Assembly: GCA_002353295.1 (NCBI GenBank)
Contig: DEJG01000026.1
Coordinates: 182,234 to 246,233 of the forward strand
Length of the DNA: 64,000 nt
Source: Prevotella sp. UBA2754
GTDB taxonomy: Bacteria; Bacteroidota; Bacteroidia; Bacteroidales; Bacteroidaceae
Direction: 5' to 3'
Shown piece after piece: positions 37,579 through 45,499 of the stretch. The translations under genes and the position numbers were made by a program. Numbering within the stretch: the first letter of the stretch is position 1; each line of letters begins with the position of its first letter. The notes under the pieces are model-generated. The model saw nothing but the letters and a program-made list of their open reading frames with translations. It had not been told where the DNA came from and did not search any database.

Positions 37579-38667
37579 ATGAAGATAAGAAATTATTTGT
37601 TATGGACAGTTTTGTTCATGCCTTTGACTGCATGGGCTCAACAATGTTATTTGGGTGGTGATATTTCGATGCTGTCGTCGTATGAGAAGGCGGGAACGGT
37701 GTATCGTGATTCAACGGGCAAGAAGGTGAAACCGCTGAAGTTTCTGAAGAACGAAGGATGGAACGCCATTCGTGTGCGCCTGTTTGTTGACCCCAAGAAT
37801 GCTCCAGTGCAACATCAGGGAGAGGGCGTGTGCCAAGACTTGGATTATGTCATCCGACTTTCGAAGCAGGTTAAGAAGGCTGGCTTCGATTTGATGCTCG
37901 ACTTCCATTATAGTGACACGTGGGCTGACCCAGCTAAGCAGTTTATGCCTAAGCGTTGGACAGATGCTGCCCCTGCGACTTTACCCGATTCCGTCTATCA
38001 GTACACGCGTCGTTGCCTGCAACGGATGGTGGCTGAAGGGTGTACGCCTGATATGATACAGGTGGGCAACGAGATTACGAATGGTATGATGTGGCCTGTA
38101 GGGCGTGTTGACCCTTCGAAGGAGGGCAATTTCGATGTCCTTTCGAGATTGGTTAACAGTGGTGCACGTGCCTGTCGTGAGGTGTGCCCCAAGGCGCGTC
38201 TGATTGTTCATACGGAGAAGGCTGGCGTATGGTCAGTAACCAAGAATTACTATGAGCAGATGCGGCGCTATCAGGTGGACTACGACATCATCGGCTTGTC
38301 CTACTATCCTATGTGGCACGACCGTCTGCCCGTGCTCTGCAACACCCTCGATTCGCTGGCGATATTGTTTCCAGAGAAGGAGGTCATGATAGTCGAGACG
38401 GCAGCCTATTATTCCCATGAGAACGATAAATGGGCAAAAGGTCCCAACCAGTACAGTGAGTTCTATCCTATTACGAAGGAAGGTCAGCGCCAGTTCACTC
38501 GGGAGTTGATGGCAGAATTGCGTCGCCATCAGAATGTGACAGGAGTCTTCTGGTGGTTTCCTGAGGAGAACGAGAGTGGTCGGCAGATTACCAACTATTG
38601 GGTGAACCGGGGTCTTTTTGACAATCGGACGGGTAGGACACTTCCTGCATTTTATGAATTTAAGTAG
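37579..38667 (+). CDS. GH53 endo-beta-1,4-galactanase
   Basis: A secreted arabinogalactan endo-1,4-beta-galactosidase of 362 residues. Signal peptide MKIRNYLLWTVLFMPLTAWAQ, then the GH53 barrel starting GGDISMLSSYEKAG; acid/base Glu165 in QVGNEITNG and nucleophile Glu273 in MIVETAAYY. It is out of place functionally inside a starch locus, since type I galactan is a pectin side chain. ATG 37579 is chosen for the signal peptide; the frame to 37540 runs into the promoter. The transcript may be leaderless. Confidence 0.9.
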   Translation: MKIRNYLLWTVLFMPLTAWAQQCYLGGDISMLSSYEKAGTVYRDSTGKKVKPLKFLKNEGWNAIRVRLFVDPKNAPVQHQGEGVCQDLDYVIRLSKQVKKAGFDLMLDFHYSDTWADPAKQFMPKRWTDAAPATLPDSVYQYTRRCLQRMVAEGCTPDMIQVGNEITNGMMWPVGRVDPSKEGNFDVLSRLVNSGARACREVCPKARLIVHTEKAGVWSVTKNYYEQMRRYQVDYDIIGLSYYPMWHDRLPVLCNTLDSLAILFPEKEVMIVETAAYYSHENDKWAKGPNQYSEFYPITKEGQRQFTRELMAELRRHQNVTGVFWWFPEENESGRQITNYWVNRGLFDNRTGRTLPAFYEFK

Positions 38668-38695
38668 TCAGTCATGATTTTAGCCACTACTTGAC

Positions 38696-38738
38696 TTGGC
38701 TCGAGCCAAACCCCGATTTGGCTCGAGACCCCCTATTT
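38696..38738 (+). terminator. Hairpin with nested palindrome, likely GH53 terminator
   Basis: CTCGAGCCAAA (38700-38710) and TTTGGCTCGAG (38717-38727) pair perfectly over 11 bp; the left arm is itself part of the palindrome TTGGCTCGAGCCAA (38696-38709). The tail CCCCCTATTTTG is only moderately T-rich, so a regulator site is an alternative. Confidence 0.45.
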
Positions 38739-38798
38739 TGTTACCACCAGAGTATAGTGGTGCTGTCACCGGCAATATGCCGGACAGGTGCATGAGCG

Positions 38799-38812
38799 TG
38801 CAATCGGTTGCA
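38799..38812. promoter_or_regulatory. Variant LacI-family operator upstream of the alpha-amylase
   Basis: TGCAATCGGTTGCA matches the 14-bp operator at 12 positions and keeps both TGCAA/TTGCA arms. It lies exactly 55 bp before the -7 box, the same spacing as the perfect sites. Confidence 0.7.
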
Positions 38813-38867
38813 TGTGTTAGGATAACAGTTTTAGGTGTTGAGAAAAAGAACGTTAGGAAATTTGTTC

Positions 38868-38875
38868 TAATTTTG
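38868..38875 (+). promoter_or_regulatory. -7 box of the alpha-amylase gene
   Basis: TAATTTTG matches TAnnTTTG. No TTTG is seen at the -33 position. The leader to ATG 38906 is about 25 nt. Confidence 0.6.
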
Positions 38876-38905
38876 CACTCAGAAGAACTAAAAAACCAAA
38901 ACGAT

Positions 38906-40909
38906 ATGAAGAAAATTTTTACCTCACTTTTGTTTTTTGTTGTTTCGCTGACAACTATGGCGCAGTGGCAGGGATGGCCGGAGAAGTATTCTGGTGTGAT
39001 GCTGCAGGGTTTCTCTTGGGATTCGTTTGTTGACACGCAATGGACGAATCTGGAGTCACAGGCAGATGAACTGGCGGCATATTTCAGCCTGATTTGGGTA
39101 CCACAGAGCGGTAATTGTAATTCGTCGTATAACCAGATGGGCTATACACCTGTGTATTATTTCAATCAGAACAGTTCGTTTGGTACGGAGGCGCAGTTGC
39201 GTAAGATGATTCAGACGTTTAAGGCGAAGAATGTGGGTATCATTGCCGACGTGGTGGTGAACCATCGTAATAATCTGGGTGTGGGCAATTCGTGGGTGGA
39301 CTATCCTGCTGAGGTATATGATGGTGAGACCTATCAGATGTTGCCCACTGATATTTGTGCCAATGATGATGGCGGTAAAACGAAAACCTGGGCTAGCGGA
39401 CAAAGTATCAGCATCAGCAGCAATAATGATACTGGTGAGGATTGGGACGGATGTCGTGACCTGGACCACAAGAGCGAGAATGTGCAGAAGATCATCAAGG
39501 TATATCTGAAATACTTGTTGAATGACTTGGGTTATGCGGGCTTCCGTTATGATATGACCAAAGGCTTCAGCCGTAGTTACGTGGCTGATTATAACTATGA
39601 TTTTCAAACAACATTCTCTGTAGGAGAGTATTGGGATGGTAACGTGACGACCCTGAAGAATGTGGTCAACCAGATGAAGAAAAACAATGTGGTACAGAGT
39701 GCCACCTTCGATTTCGCATTCCGCTATTCGGCACGCGATGCTTGTAATGGAAATAATTGGAGTAAATTGGCGAATGGAGGGTTGGCTACACAGTCTGGTT
39801 ACGCTCGTTATGCAGTCACTTTCGTAGAGAATCATGACATGCAGGATCGTGGTAATGTGACAGGATATACGAAAGATCCTATAACTAAGAATATAGCAGC
39901 TGCCAATGCGTGGATGCTGGCGATGCCTGGCACACCGTGTGTGTTCCTGTTGCACTGGAAGAGCTATAAGGATGAGATTAAGCAGATGATCATGGCGCGT
40001 AAAGCAGCTGGTATTACCAATCAGAGTACATGGGCACAGAAAGCCAGTTCGACTACTGGTTATCAGCTCGAAACTACGGGTGATAATGGTAAACTATATG
40101 CTACCTTCGGCTCTGCATCATTTAGTAATAGCTCCTATGTAAAGATTTTGAGTGGTACCAATTATGCATATTATTTGAGCAAGAGCACAGAGACACCTTG
40201 GGTGAGCCTGGCAGAAGGCACTTATACGGATGCTACAGATGCTACGCTGACTGCCGTATCAACGAATAGCGGTGCACAACTGGTTTATACACTGGACGGT
40301 ACGGATCCAACGGCAAGCAGTGCGAAGGTGAACAGTGGTCAGAAGATTACCATCAGTGAGACTTGTGTGCTGAAGGTGGGACTGCTCGTAGGTGGTGTGG
40401 TGAAAAATATCATCACCCGCAACTATACCGTCAAGCCTTTCGTTGCCCATAAGGCTACCATCTACTTGAAAGACCCCAAATGGTCGACTCCCGTTTACTT
40501 CTATGCTTGGGCTAATGACGGGAAAAACACGCAACTGCTGGGCGGTTGGCCTGGAAGACAGATGACGGCCACGAAGACCATCAATGGTGAGAAGTGGTAC
40601 TATCAGGAGTTTGACGTGAACACGAAAGACTATTCGTTCAATATTATCTTCAACCAAGGCTCTGGTAAGACTCAGACTATTGATATCGGTCCACTGAGCG
40701 AGGATACCTATTATGAGATTAGCGATATCGTAAGTGGTAAGTTTACTGTAAATAATGTGACGGATGTGGTGACCGCCATCGCTCCAATCACTTATCATCC
40801 GACAATCACTCATCAGGCCTACGATCTGCAGGGACGTAAAGTGGAGCCCTCGACATTACGCAAAGGAACCATTTACATCCAGAACGGCAAGAAGTACTTG
40901 AAGAATTAA
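38906..40909 (+). CDS. Secreted GH13 alpha-amylase with C-terminal starch-binding domain
   Basis: An endo-acting alpha-1,4-glucan hydrolase, 667 residues: signal peptide (ending TTMAQ), GH13 barrel with DVVVNH (115-120), nucleophile Asp216 in FRYDMTKGF, Glu241 in VGEYWDG and Asp311 in VENHD; a chitobiase-C/Fn3-like segment (about 415-500); a starch-binding module starting KATIYLKDP; and a tail YDLQGRKV...GTIYIQNGKKYLK. There is no lipoprotein Cys, unlike SusG. The frame extends to 38696, but the operator and promoter lie there, so ATG 38906 is the start. The tail resembles those of type IX cargo (inference). Confidence 0.9.
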   Translation: MKKIFTSLLFFVVSLTTMAQWQGWPEKYSGVMLQGFSWDSFVDTQWTNLESQADELAAYFSLIWVPQSGNCNSSYNQMGYTPVYYFNQNSSFGTEAQLRKMIQTFKAKNVGIIADVVVNHRNNLGVGNSWVDYPAEVYDGETYQMLPTDICANDDGGKTKTWASGQSISISSNNDTGEDWDGCRDLDHKSENVQKIIKVYLKYLLNDLGYAGFRYDMTKGFSRSYVADYNYDFQTTFSVGEYWDGNVTTLKNVVNQMKKNNVVQSATFDFAFRYSARDACNGNNWSKLANGGLATQSGYARYAVTFVENHDMQDRGNVTGYTKDPITKNIAAANAWMLAMPGTPCVFLLHWKSYKDEIKQMIMARKAAGITNQSTWAQKASSTTGYQLETTGDNGKLYATFGSASFSNSSYVKILSGTNYAYYLSKSTETPWVSLAEGTYTDATDATLTAVSTNSGAQLVYTLDGTDPTASSAKVNSGQKITISETCVLKVGLLVGGVVKNIITRNYTVKPFVAHKATIYLKDPKWSTPVYFYAWANDGKNTQLLGGWPGRQMTATKTINGEKWYYQEFDVNTKDYSFNIIFNQGSGKTQTIDIGPLSEDTYYEISDIVSGKFTVNNVTDVVTAIAPITYHPTITHQAYDLQGRKVEPSTLRKGTIYIQNGKKYLKN

Positions 40910-40923
40910 GAATTTAGAATTAC

Positions 40924-43752
40924 TTAATACCCTACAACATTCCAGAGGTTACGGATGCGGGCCTCTGGATTCCATTTTCTGTCAAATGTCCAAAGGGCAT
41001 TGATGGCATGGAACGCAGGCTTACCGGCAGCCTCTTGCAGATTGTCGGCGAGCCAACCGCTATGGCCGCCCTCGCGCTTGCAGGCGTAATAGTAGGCACG
41101 CAATCCCCAAGGACAAGGGTCGAGCACTTTGTCCTTATAGGCATAATGGATGTTCTCGTCAAGAATATTCTTCGACAGTTGACAATGGATGAGGTAGAAC
41201 TGCGAGTCATGATGGAATCGGCCTAAGGTGGTGGGGCGCAGGGCATCAAATTTTGAATCGACAATAACCAGTTTCTTCGTGGAGTCACCTCGCCCATCGT
41301 GCCACAGAATGGCATGCCCATCGCCCTCGAAACGGCAACGTGTGGCATAGCACCAGCCTCGCGGGCAGAGGAAATCAACGCCCCGACAGCGCAGAAAAAG
41401 GTCGGCATGATAGTACATGCCTTGTCCCTCTGGAGTCCAAAGCGATAGGGCATCGTTGCCGTCCGACCAGATGTTGCTGTTGATGATGATGGTGCGTGTG
41501 GCACGTCCATATACGGCAAACTGGTGTTTGGTGGTTTTCTCCACCGTTGTACCGTAGTTGTTATAGATAGTCAGTCCGCTAATGACGCAGTCGTCAGCCC
41601 CCTCCAGCAGTTCTACTACTCCGTGTTTTACCTCGCGTCCGTTGTACTCCGTAATAATGGGTTTGCTACTCAACTCAGCCAGCTGGATAATGGTGCTGTC
41701 ACGATCTTCGCCTACCAATACGATATTGGGGCGGTCAATGATGACTTTCTGGTTGTATGTACCCTTGCGGATGAGAATCTTATAAGGCTTGTCGGATTGT
41801 TGTGGAGCCCACTCAATAGCGCATTGGATACATTCGCCGGGGGAGACAATTTTGTCAAAGGCAGCATAGTTGATTTCTGGTTGACGAAACATCTCGATGG
41901 TGCCGTTCTCATTGGCTCCTTTGGTCTCCAGACTAACAGGAACTTTATGTTCAGGATCATACTTGTCGGCCCATTGTTCATAGAGAGGGAAGAGGGAGGC
42001 AATGCGGTCTATAAACCACGCATAACCATTACGACGCTCGTGCCCTATCTGTTCCAGTCGGCGGCGAGGAATGCCATCTCTGTCGCATACAAAGGGCTCA
42101 GTGCGTTCCAAGTCGTAATAGCGTGCCCAGATGGGTGGAGCCGTCGGGTCCTCCTCCAGCCATGTCTCACTATCTGCCTTGGCCCATCCTCCTGAACGGC
42201 GGATGCGCAACCCTGTCAGTTTATATTTGTCAAACCATCGCATGGCAGCATGAACGGCACGTTTCACCCGTTCGTCGGGTTGGGGCAGACTCATTAGCAA
42301 ACGTGTGATGCCAGCACTCTCGGACGAGGCAAATGAAGGTAGTTCGAAGGCACGGGCTGGCGCAGGACGATAAGTGTCGCGATCGTGTTGCTGACACCAA
42401 ACCGTCAACCCTTCATCGTCGATAATCTGGGTAGCCAGAATGCACTCGATACCCTTCTTGAATGCATGAAGCATCCGTTGGCGTTGACTCTTGTCAACCA
42501 AATCGCTATCGTAAGGAGGACGCTCTTCTGCTACATTGCGTAGCATCCCCAACGTGTTTATCATCGCATCATCGTTGTAGGTGATGTGAATCTGATAACC
42601 CTGTGGATTGGGCCAGAACTGGGGCCATCCGCCATTCTCGTACTGTCCGCTGAGCAGGTAGTCGATACCCTTGCGGAAAGCATCGCGGTAACGCTTGTCA
42701 CCGGTGCCCTTATAGAGTCGGGCCAGGAAGGTTAACTGCATATTGGTTGCCCCATTGTCTGTCGTAGAATCGTCAGTACGAAGTTTGTCGTTCAGCACAG
42801 CTGTTCGCTCTTCTTCGCTTAATGGACGAGCCATGTCAATGTTCTTGGGCCATCCGCCTGTGGTGCGCTGGTAGAGTAAAACTTGCTCGCCAATACGCCG
42901 TGCCTCTGCAGTCTGATAGAAAGCTGCGTCTTTGTTAGTCAGTCCGTTTGTTCGCTGGGCACTTGATGGCATCACCGTCAGAAGTACCAATACTATAAAT
43001 AAGGTACGCATAAGAAACCAAATATGTAAGAAAAATGTTTGAACGCTGCCGTAGTGATGGCACATCACCCGATAGCGCTCCTTTAGTGAAGCCCGATGAT
43101 TTTGTGTGGTATTGCCTCCTTCCATGAAGTCGGCTAAAACGGTATTGGTATTGACAAGGGACAGTTGTTGCTGTTCGGCACGTTTCATCACACGGATGCA
43201 CCAGTCGACATCTGCAGAATGACGATAATGCAGGTCGTATTCTTCCTGTTGTGCAATGTCGGTTCGCACGTAGAAGGCTTGATGGCACACCAGCATACCC
43301 TGTCGGAACGAACGCCAAGTGAGCGTTTGGGGAGGACGAAGGCGACGGAGGTGAAGAAACTGGCCCTTCTGGTCAACAATGGCAGTATCTCCGTAGATAA
43401 CGGCGGCTAACTGGCTATTGGCTGTTGGCTGTTGGCTATTGGCTACAATTTCTAGCGTCTTTTCGTCGTGCAGCGTATCGCCTGCATTGAGGAACACCAG
43501 ATATTGCCCAGTGGCCCTGCGCAGTCCTTTGTTCATAGCATCGTATAGTCCGCTGTCAGGTTCTGACTGAATGATGACGGGATAGCGGCTCTGTTTCTGA
43601 TAAGCTGAGGCAATGGTTATGGTGCTGTCTTTTGATACACCGTCTATGATCAGGTGCTCAATATCCTGATGCGTCTGCCGGCTCACGCTGTCGAGGGTTC
43701 GCTGCAACACAGAGGCTGCATTATATGTTACTGTGATGATGGATATTTTCAT
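40924..43752 (-). CDS. GT2 glycosyltransferase fused in frame to a pectate lyase (PL10) and pectinesterase-like (CE8) protein
   Basis: A single frame of 942 residues from ATG 43752. Residues 1-245 are a complete GT2 transferase (ISIITVTYNA, SEPDSGLYDAMNKG, HSADVDW). A hydrophobic stretch follows that looks like a signal peptide beginning at an internal ATG (43011): MRTLFIVLVLLTVMPSSAQ. After it come a PL10 pectate lyase (NGGWPQFWPNPQGYQIHITY) and a CE8-like beta-helix in which the usual GRPW and DFIFG motifs are altered (GVDFLCPRG kept). It could be two genes sharing a frame, with translation also from 43011, or a true chimera. It overlaps the preceding GT4 gene by 32 nt. Confidence 0.82.
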   Translation of the reverse strand: MKISIITVTYNAASVLQRTLDSVSRQTHQDIEHLIIDGVSKDSTITIASAYQKQSRYPVIIQSEPDSGLYDAMNKGLRRATGQYLVFLNAGDTLHDEKTLEIVANSQQPTANSQLAAVIYGDTAIVDQKGQFLHLRRLRPPQTLTWRSFRQGMLVCHQAFYVRTDIAQQEEYDLHYRHSADVDWCIRVMKRAEQQQLSLVNTNTVLADFMEGGNTTQNHRASLKERYRVMCHHYGSVQTFFLHIWFLMRTLFIVLVLLTVMPSSAQRTNGLTNKDAAFYQTAEARRIGEQVLLYQRTTGGWPKNIDMARPLSEEERTAVLNDKLRTDDSTTDNGATNMQLTFLARLYKGTGDKRYRDAFRKGIDYLLSGQYENGGWPQFWPNPQGYQIHITYNDDAMINTLGMLRNVAEERPPYDSDLVDKSQRQRMLHAFKKGIECILATQIIDDEGLTVWCQQHDRDTYRPAPARAFELPSFASSESAGITRLLMSLPQPDERVKRAVHAAMRWFDKYKLTGLRIRRSGGWAKADSETWLEEDPTAPPIWARYYDLERTEPFVCDRDGIPRRRLEQIGHERRNGYAWFIDRIASLFPLYEQWADKYDPEHKVPVSLETKGANENGTIEMFRQPEINYAAFDKIVSPGECIQCAIEWAPQQSDKPYKILIRKGTYNQKVIIDRPNIVLVGEDRDSTIIQLAELSSKPIITEYNGREVKHGVVELLEGADDCVISGLTIYNNYGTTVEKTTKHQFAVYGRATRTIIINSNIWSDGNDALSLWTPEGQGMYYHADLFLRCRGVDFLCPRGWCYATRCRFEGDGHAILWHDGRGDSTKKLVIVDSKFDALRPTTLGRFHHDSQFYLIHCQLSKNILDENIHYAYKDKVLDPCPWGLRAYYYACKREGGHSGWLADNLQEAAGKPAFHAINALWTFDRKWNPEARIRNLWNVVGY
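43405..43447. repeat. Heptanucleotide tandem repeat inside the GT2 coding region
   Basis: Six units of GGCTATT/GGCTGTT type (one offset by a base) encode a Q/N/S/A-rich insert ANSQQPTANSQ in the GT2 domain. A 7-bp unit is not a multiple of three, so a change in copy number would shift the frame. Confidence 0.75.
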
Positions 43753-44989
43753 AGACATCTATATATTTCTTGGCAACTGCCTGTTGTGAGTAGTTGCGTG
43801 TCACTTTCCTCAAACATGCCTTACTGACAGCCTCATGGTCAGCCTCAAAGAGAACCCAGTGAATGCCACGTGCCAAATCAGCTGCATCACGATAAGCTGC
43901 TACGTAACCATTCTCCAAATGATCTATTTCCTCGGGTATGCCGCCGATTTGAAAACCAATGCTGGGAATACCGCAGGCCATTGCCTCCATGATGGTGTTG
44001 GGCAGATTCTCGGAAAGGGAAGGGAGTACGAAAACATCTGCAGCATTATATACTTGTACAATACGTTGTTCGCTGTTGACATAGCCCAGCGGATAAGCGT
44101 CAAAAGGTAAGAGTGATGTTACCTCTTCCGCCTGACCACCCAGTATGACCACACCTGTTTGTTCGGACATGTCAGGATATTGCTGATGCAAAAGCCTACA
44201 AGCCTCAATGAGATACTGCATACCCTTGTAGGGGTTGGTAGTCCGTTGGGATACGAAGAGAATGAGGCGTTTGTCGGCAGGCAGCGACAGTTCACGGCGA
44301 GCCTGCTGACGGTCGAGTGGGCGATAGACATTGGTGTTAATCGGATTGGGAATAACCTTTACTGACTGTCCGGCAAGTAGTGCGCTCTTTTGGGCTTCAC
44401 CAGCCAGCCACTGACTGCAAGCCACAAAAGTAATGTGCTGGTCATCAAGCATCTTTTGTTTCCGATGCCATATCTTGCTGGCGAGATCGTTGGCAGAACC
44501 GCCCCCAGGCAACAGTCGGCACTGCTGACATTGGGTCTCGAAGTTACGACAGTCGAGGGTGAGATGACAGATAGCAGTGGCAGGCCAGATATCATGCATG
44601 GTCCATACCACGCGTTTGCCACTCAGCAAGATGTTGCGGATACCTTTCAACGAGAGCATGCCTTGATTGATCCAATGCAGGTGAATGACATCGGCCTCCT
44701 TGAATTCTGGCAGACGAGTGATGTCCGTACCGGTATTGGCTATGTCAATGTCAAACAGATGTTGGCGACGTAAGTGCAAGCGGATCCATATACAAAAGCG
44801 CTCCCATAAGAAATGCCATTGAGGACGCCAGAACGGTGACAGTCCTACAACGGATATTTGAGAACTCTGTTTATCGCGTACTAGCATTTTTGCCTTCACG
44901 CCATTGTTGTTAAGGGCTTCCATCAGACGGTTGGCAGCTATGGCAGCCCCTCCTGTCCGTTCACTCGTATTGACTATCAGTACTCGCAT
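43721..44989 (-). CDS. GT4 family glycosyltransferase
   Basis: A 422-residue cytoplasmic transferase with two Rossmann-type domains. The N-terminus is MRVLIVNTSERTGGAAIAANRLM; the C-terminal half has LFVSQRTTNPYKGMQYLIEA and the donor-site stretch PSLSENLPNTIMEAMACGIP with the GT4 E-x7-E arrangement. With the adjoining GT2 it probably acts in capsule or exopolysaccharide synthesis (inference). The frame extends to 45058, but the -7 box lies there, so ATG 44989 is used; it follows the -7 box by 4 nt. Confidence 0.88.
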   Translation of the reverse strand: MRVLIVNTSERTGGAAIAANRLMEALNNNGVKAKMLVRDKQSSQISVVGLSPFWRPQWHFLWERFCIWIRLHLRRQHLFDIDIANTGTDITRLPEFKEADVIHLHWINQGMLSLKGIRNILLSGKRVVWTMHDIWPATAICHLTLDCRNFETQCQQCRLLPGGGSANDLASKIWHRKQKMLDDQHITFVACSQWLAGEAQKSALLAGQSVKVIPNPINTNVYRPLDRQQARRELSLPADKRLILFVSQRTTNPYKGMQYLIEACRLLHQQYPDMSEQTGVVILGGQAEEVTSLLPFDAYPLGYVNSEQRIVQVYNAADVFVLPSLSENLPNTIMEAMACGIPSIGFQIGGIPEEIDHLENGYVAAYRDAADLARGIHWVLFEADHEAVSKACLRKVTRNYSQQAVAKKYIDVYENIHHHSNI

Positions 44990-44993
44990 ATTG

Positions 44994-45001
44994 CAAAGGT
45001 A
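44994..45001 (-). promoter_or_regulatory. -7 box of the GT4-GT2 operon
   Basis: The minus strand reads TACCTTTG, then CAAT, then the start codon. No good -33 element is seen. Confidence 0.5.
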
Positions 45002-45115
45002 CGAATAAGAGAAGAGAAAACCATGTTTTTTGTCTCTTTTTTCGTTGTTTGCGCACACAATCTGTTGATTTAGGTCAAGAATGATGCATTTTTAGCGAAT
45101 AAATGCTCAAAAAGT

Positions 45116-45459
45116 ATTGTGGGTTTGGAAATTCGTCGTACCTTTGCATTGTCAAAAGGAACAAGAGGTTCCAATAAGACATTCGGTTAATAGATTGTTT
45201 TAGGTTAGTAGTAATATTTATAGTTTTAGGTTTTTAGTTATTGGTAATTTAAGAAAGTTTTAAATGTGTTTTGGATAACAGTGGGCACCGTGAGGCGGTC
45301 ATAACTTTCTTTTTAAATGAAAAGGTTAGTATTAGTTATATAGTTTACCGAAAGGTGAACATCTCCAGTCCAAAAGACTGGATTTGTTTTAAAAAGGATT
45401 TTTAGTTAAACATAGGCTTTGAATGTCGCTGCTCGTGGTGAGTAGTGGCATTTTTTTTA
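45116..45459 (+). ncRNA. Candidate structured non-coding RNA of about 0.3 kb
   Basis: ATTG (45116-45119), 19 nt, TACCTTTG (45139-45146) form a promoter; transcription would start near 45151. The region has no ORF and ends at a strong terminator, and the next gene (ispF) is convergent. Hairpins visible: GGAAC/GTTCC (45168-45182 area), AAGAAAGTT/AACTTTCTT (45251-45259 with 45303-45311) closing an inner ACCG/CGGT, TTTACC-GAAA-GGTGAA (about 45344-45359) and TCCAGTC/GACTGGA (about 45363-45382). It does not show RNase P, tmRNA or SRP RNA core motifs. The class is unknown to me. Confidence 0.6.
45421..45459 (+). terminator. Terminator of the candidate ncRNA
   Basis: AATGTCGCTGCTC and GAGTAGTGGCATT pair over 13 bp (three G-U pairs) around a GTGGT loop, followed by eight T on the plus strand. 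Confidence 0.85.
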
Positions 45460-45499
45460 CCCTTTACTCAGTATTTCCCAGGGGGGAGAGGGGGATTTG

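Noticed and set aside
38696..38905. N-terminal extension of the alpha-amylase frame
   Set aside because: It contains the operator, the -7 box and a terminator-like hairpin; the signal peptide starts at 38906.
39056..39955. Minus-strand frame of 299 codons opposite the alpha-amylase
   Set aside because: It is an antisense shadow of the GH13 barrel with implausible composition (very rich in Ile, Thr and His).
43012..43040. A separate promoter for the pectinase half of the fusion
   Set aside because: The best candidate, CATATTTG, differs from the -7 consensus and lacks a -33 element, so I do not call it.
45139..45459. RNase P RNA, tmRNA or SRP RNA
   Set aside because: The conserved core sequences of these RNAs are not found, so I left the class open.
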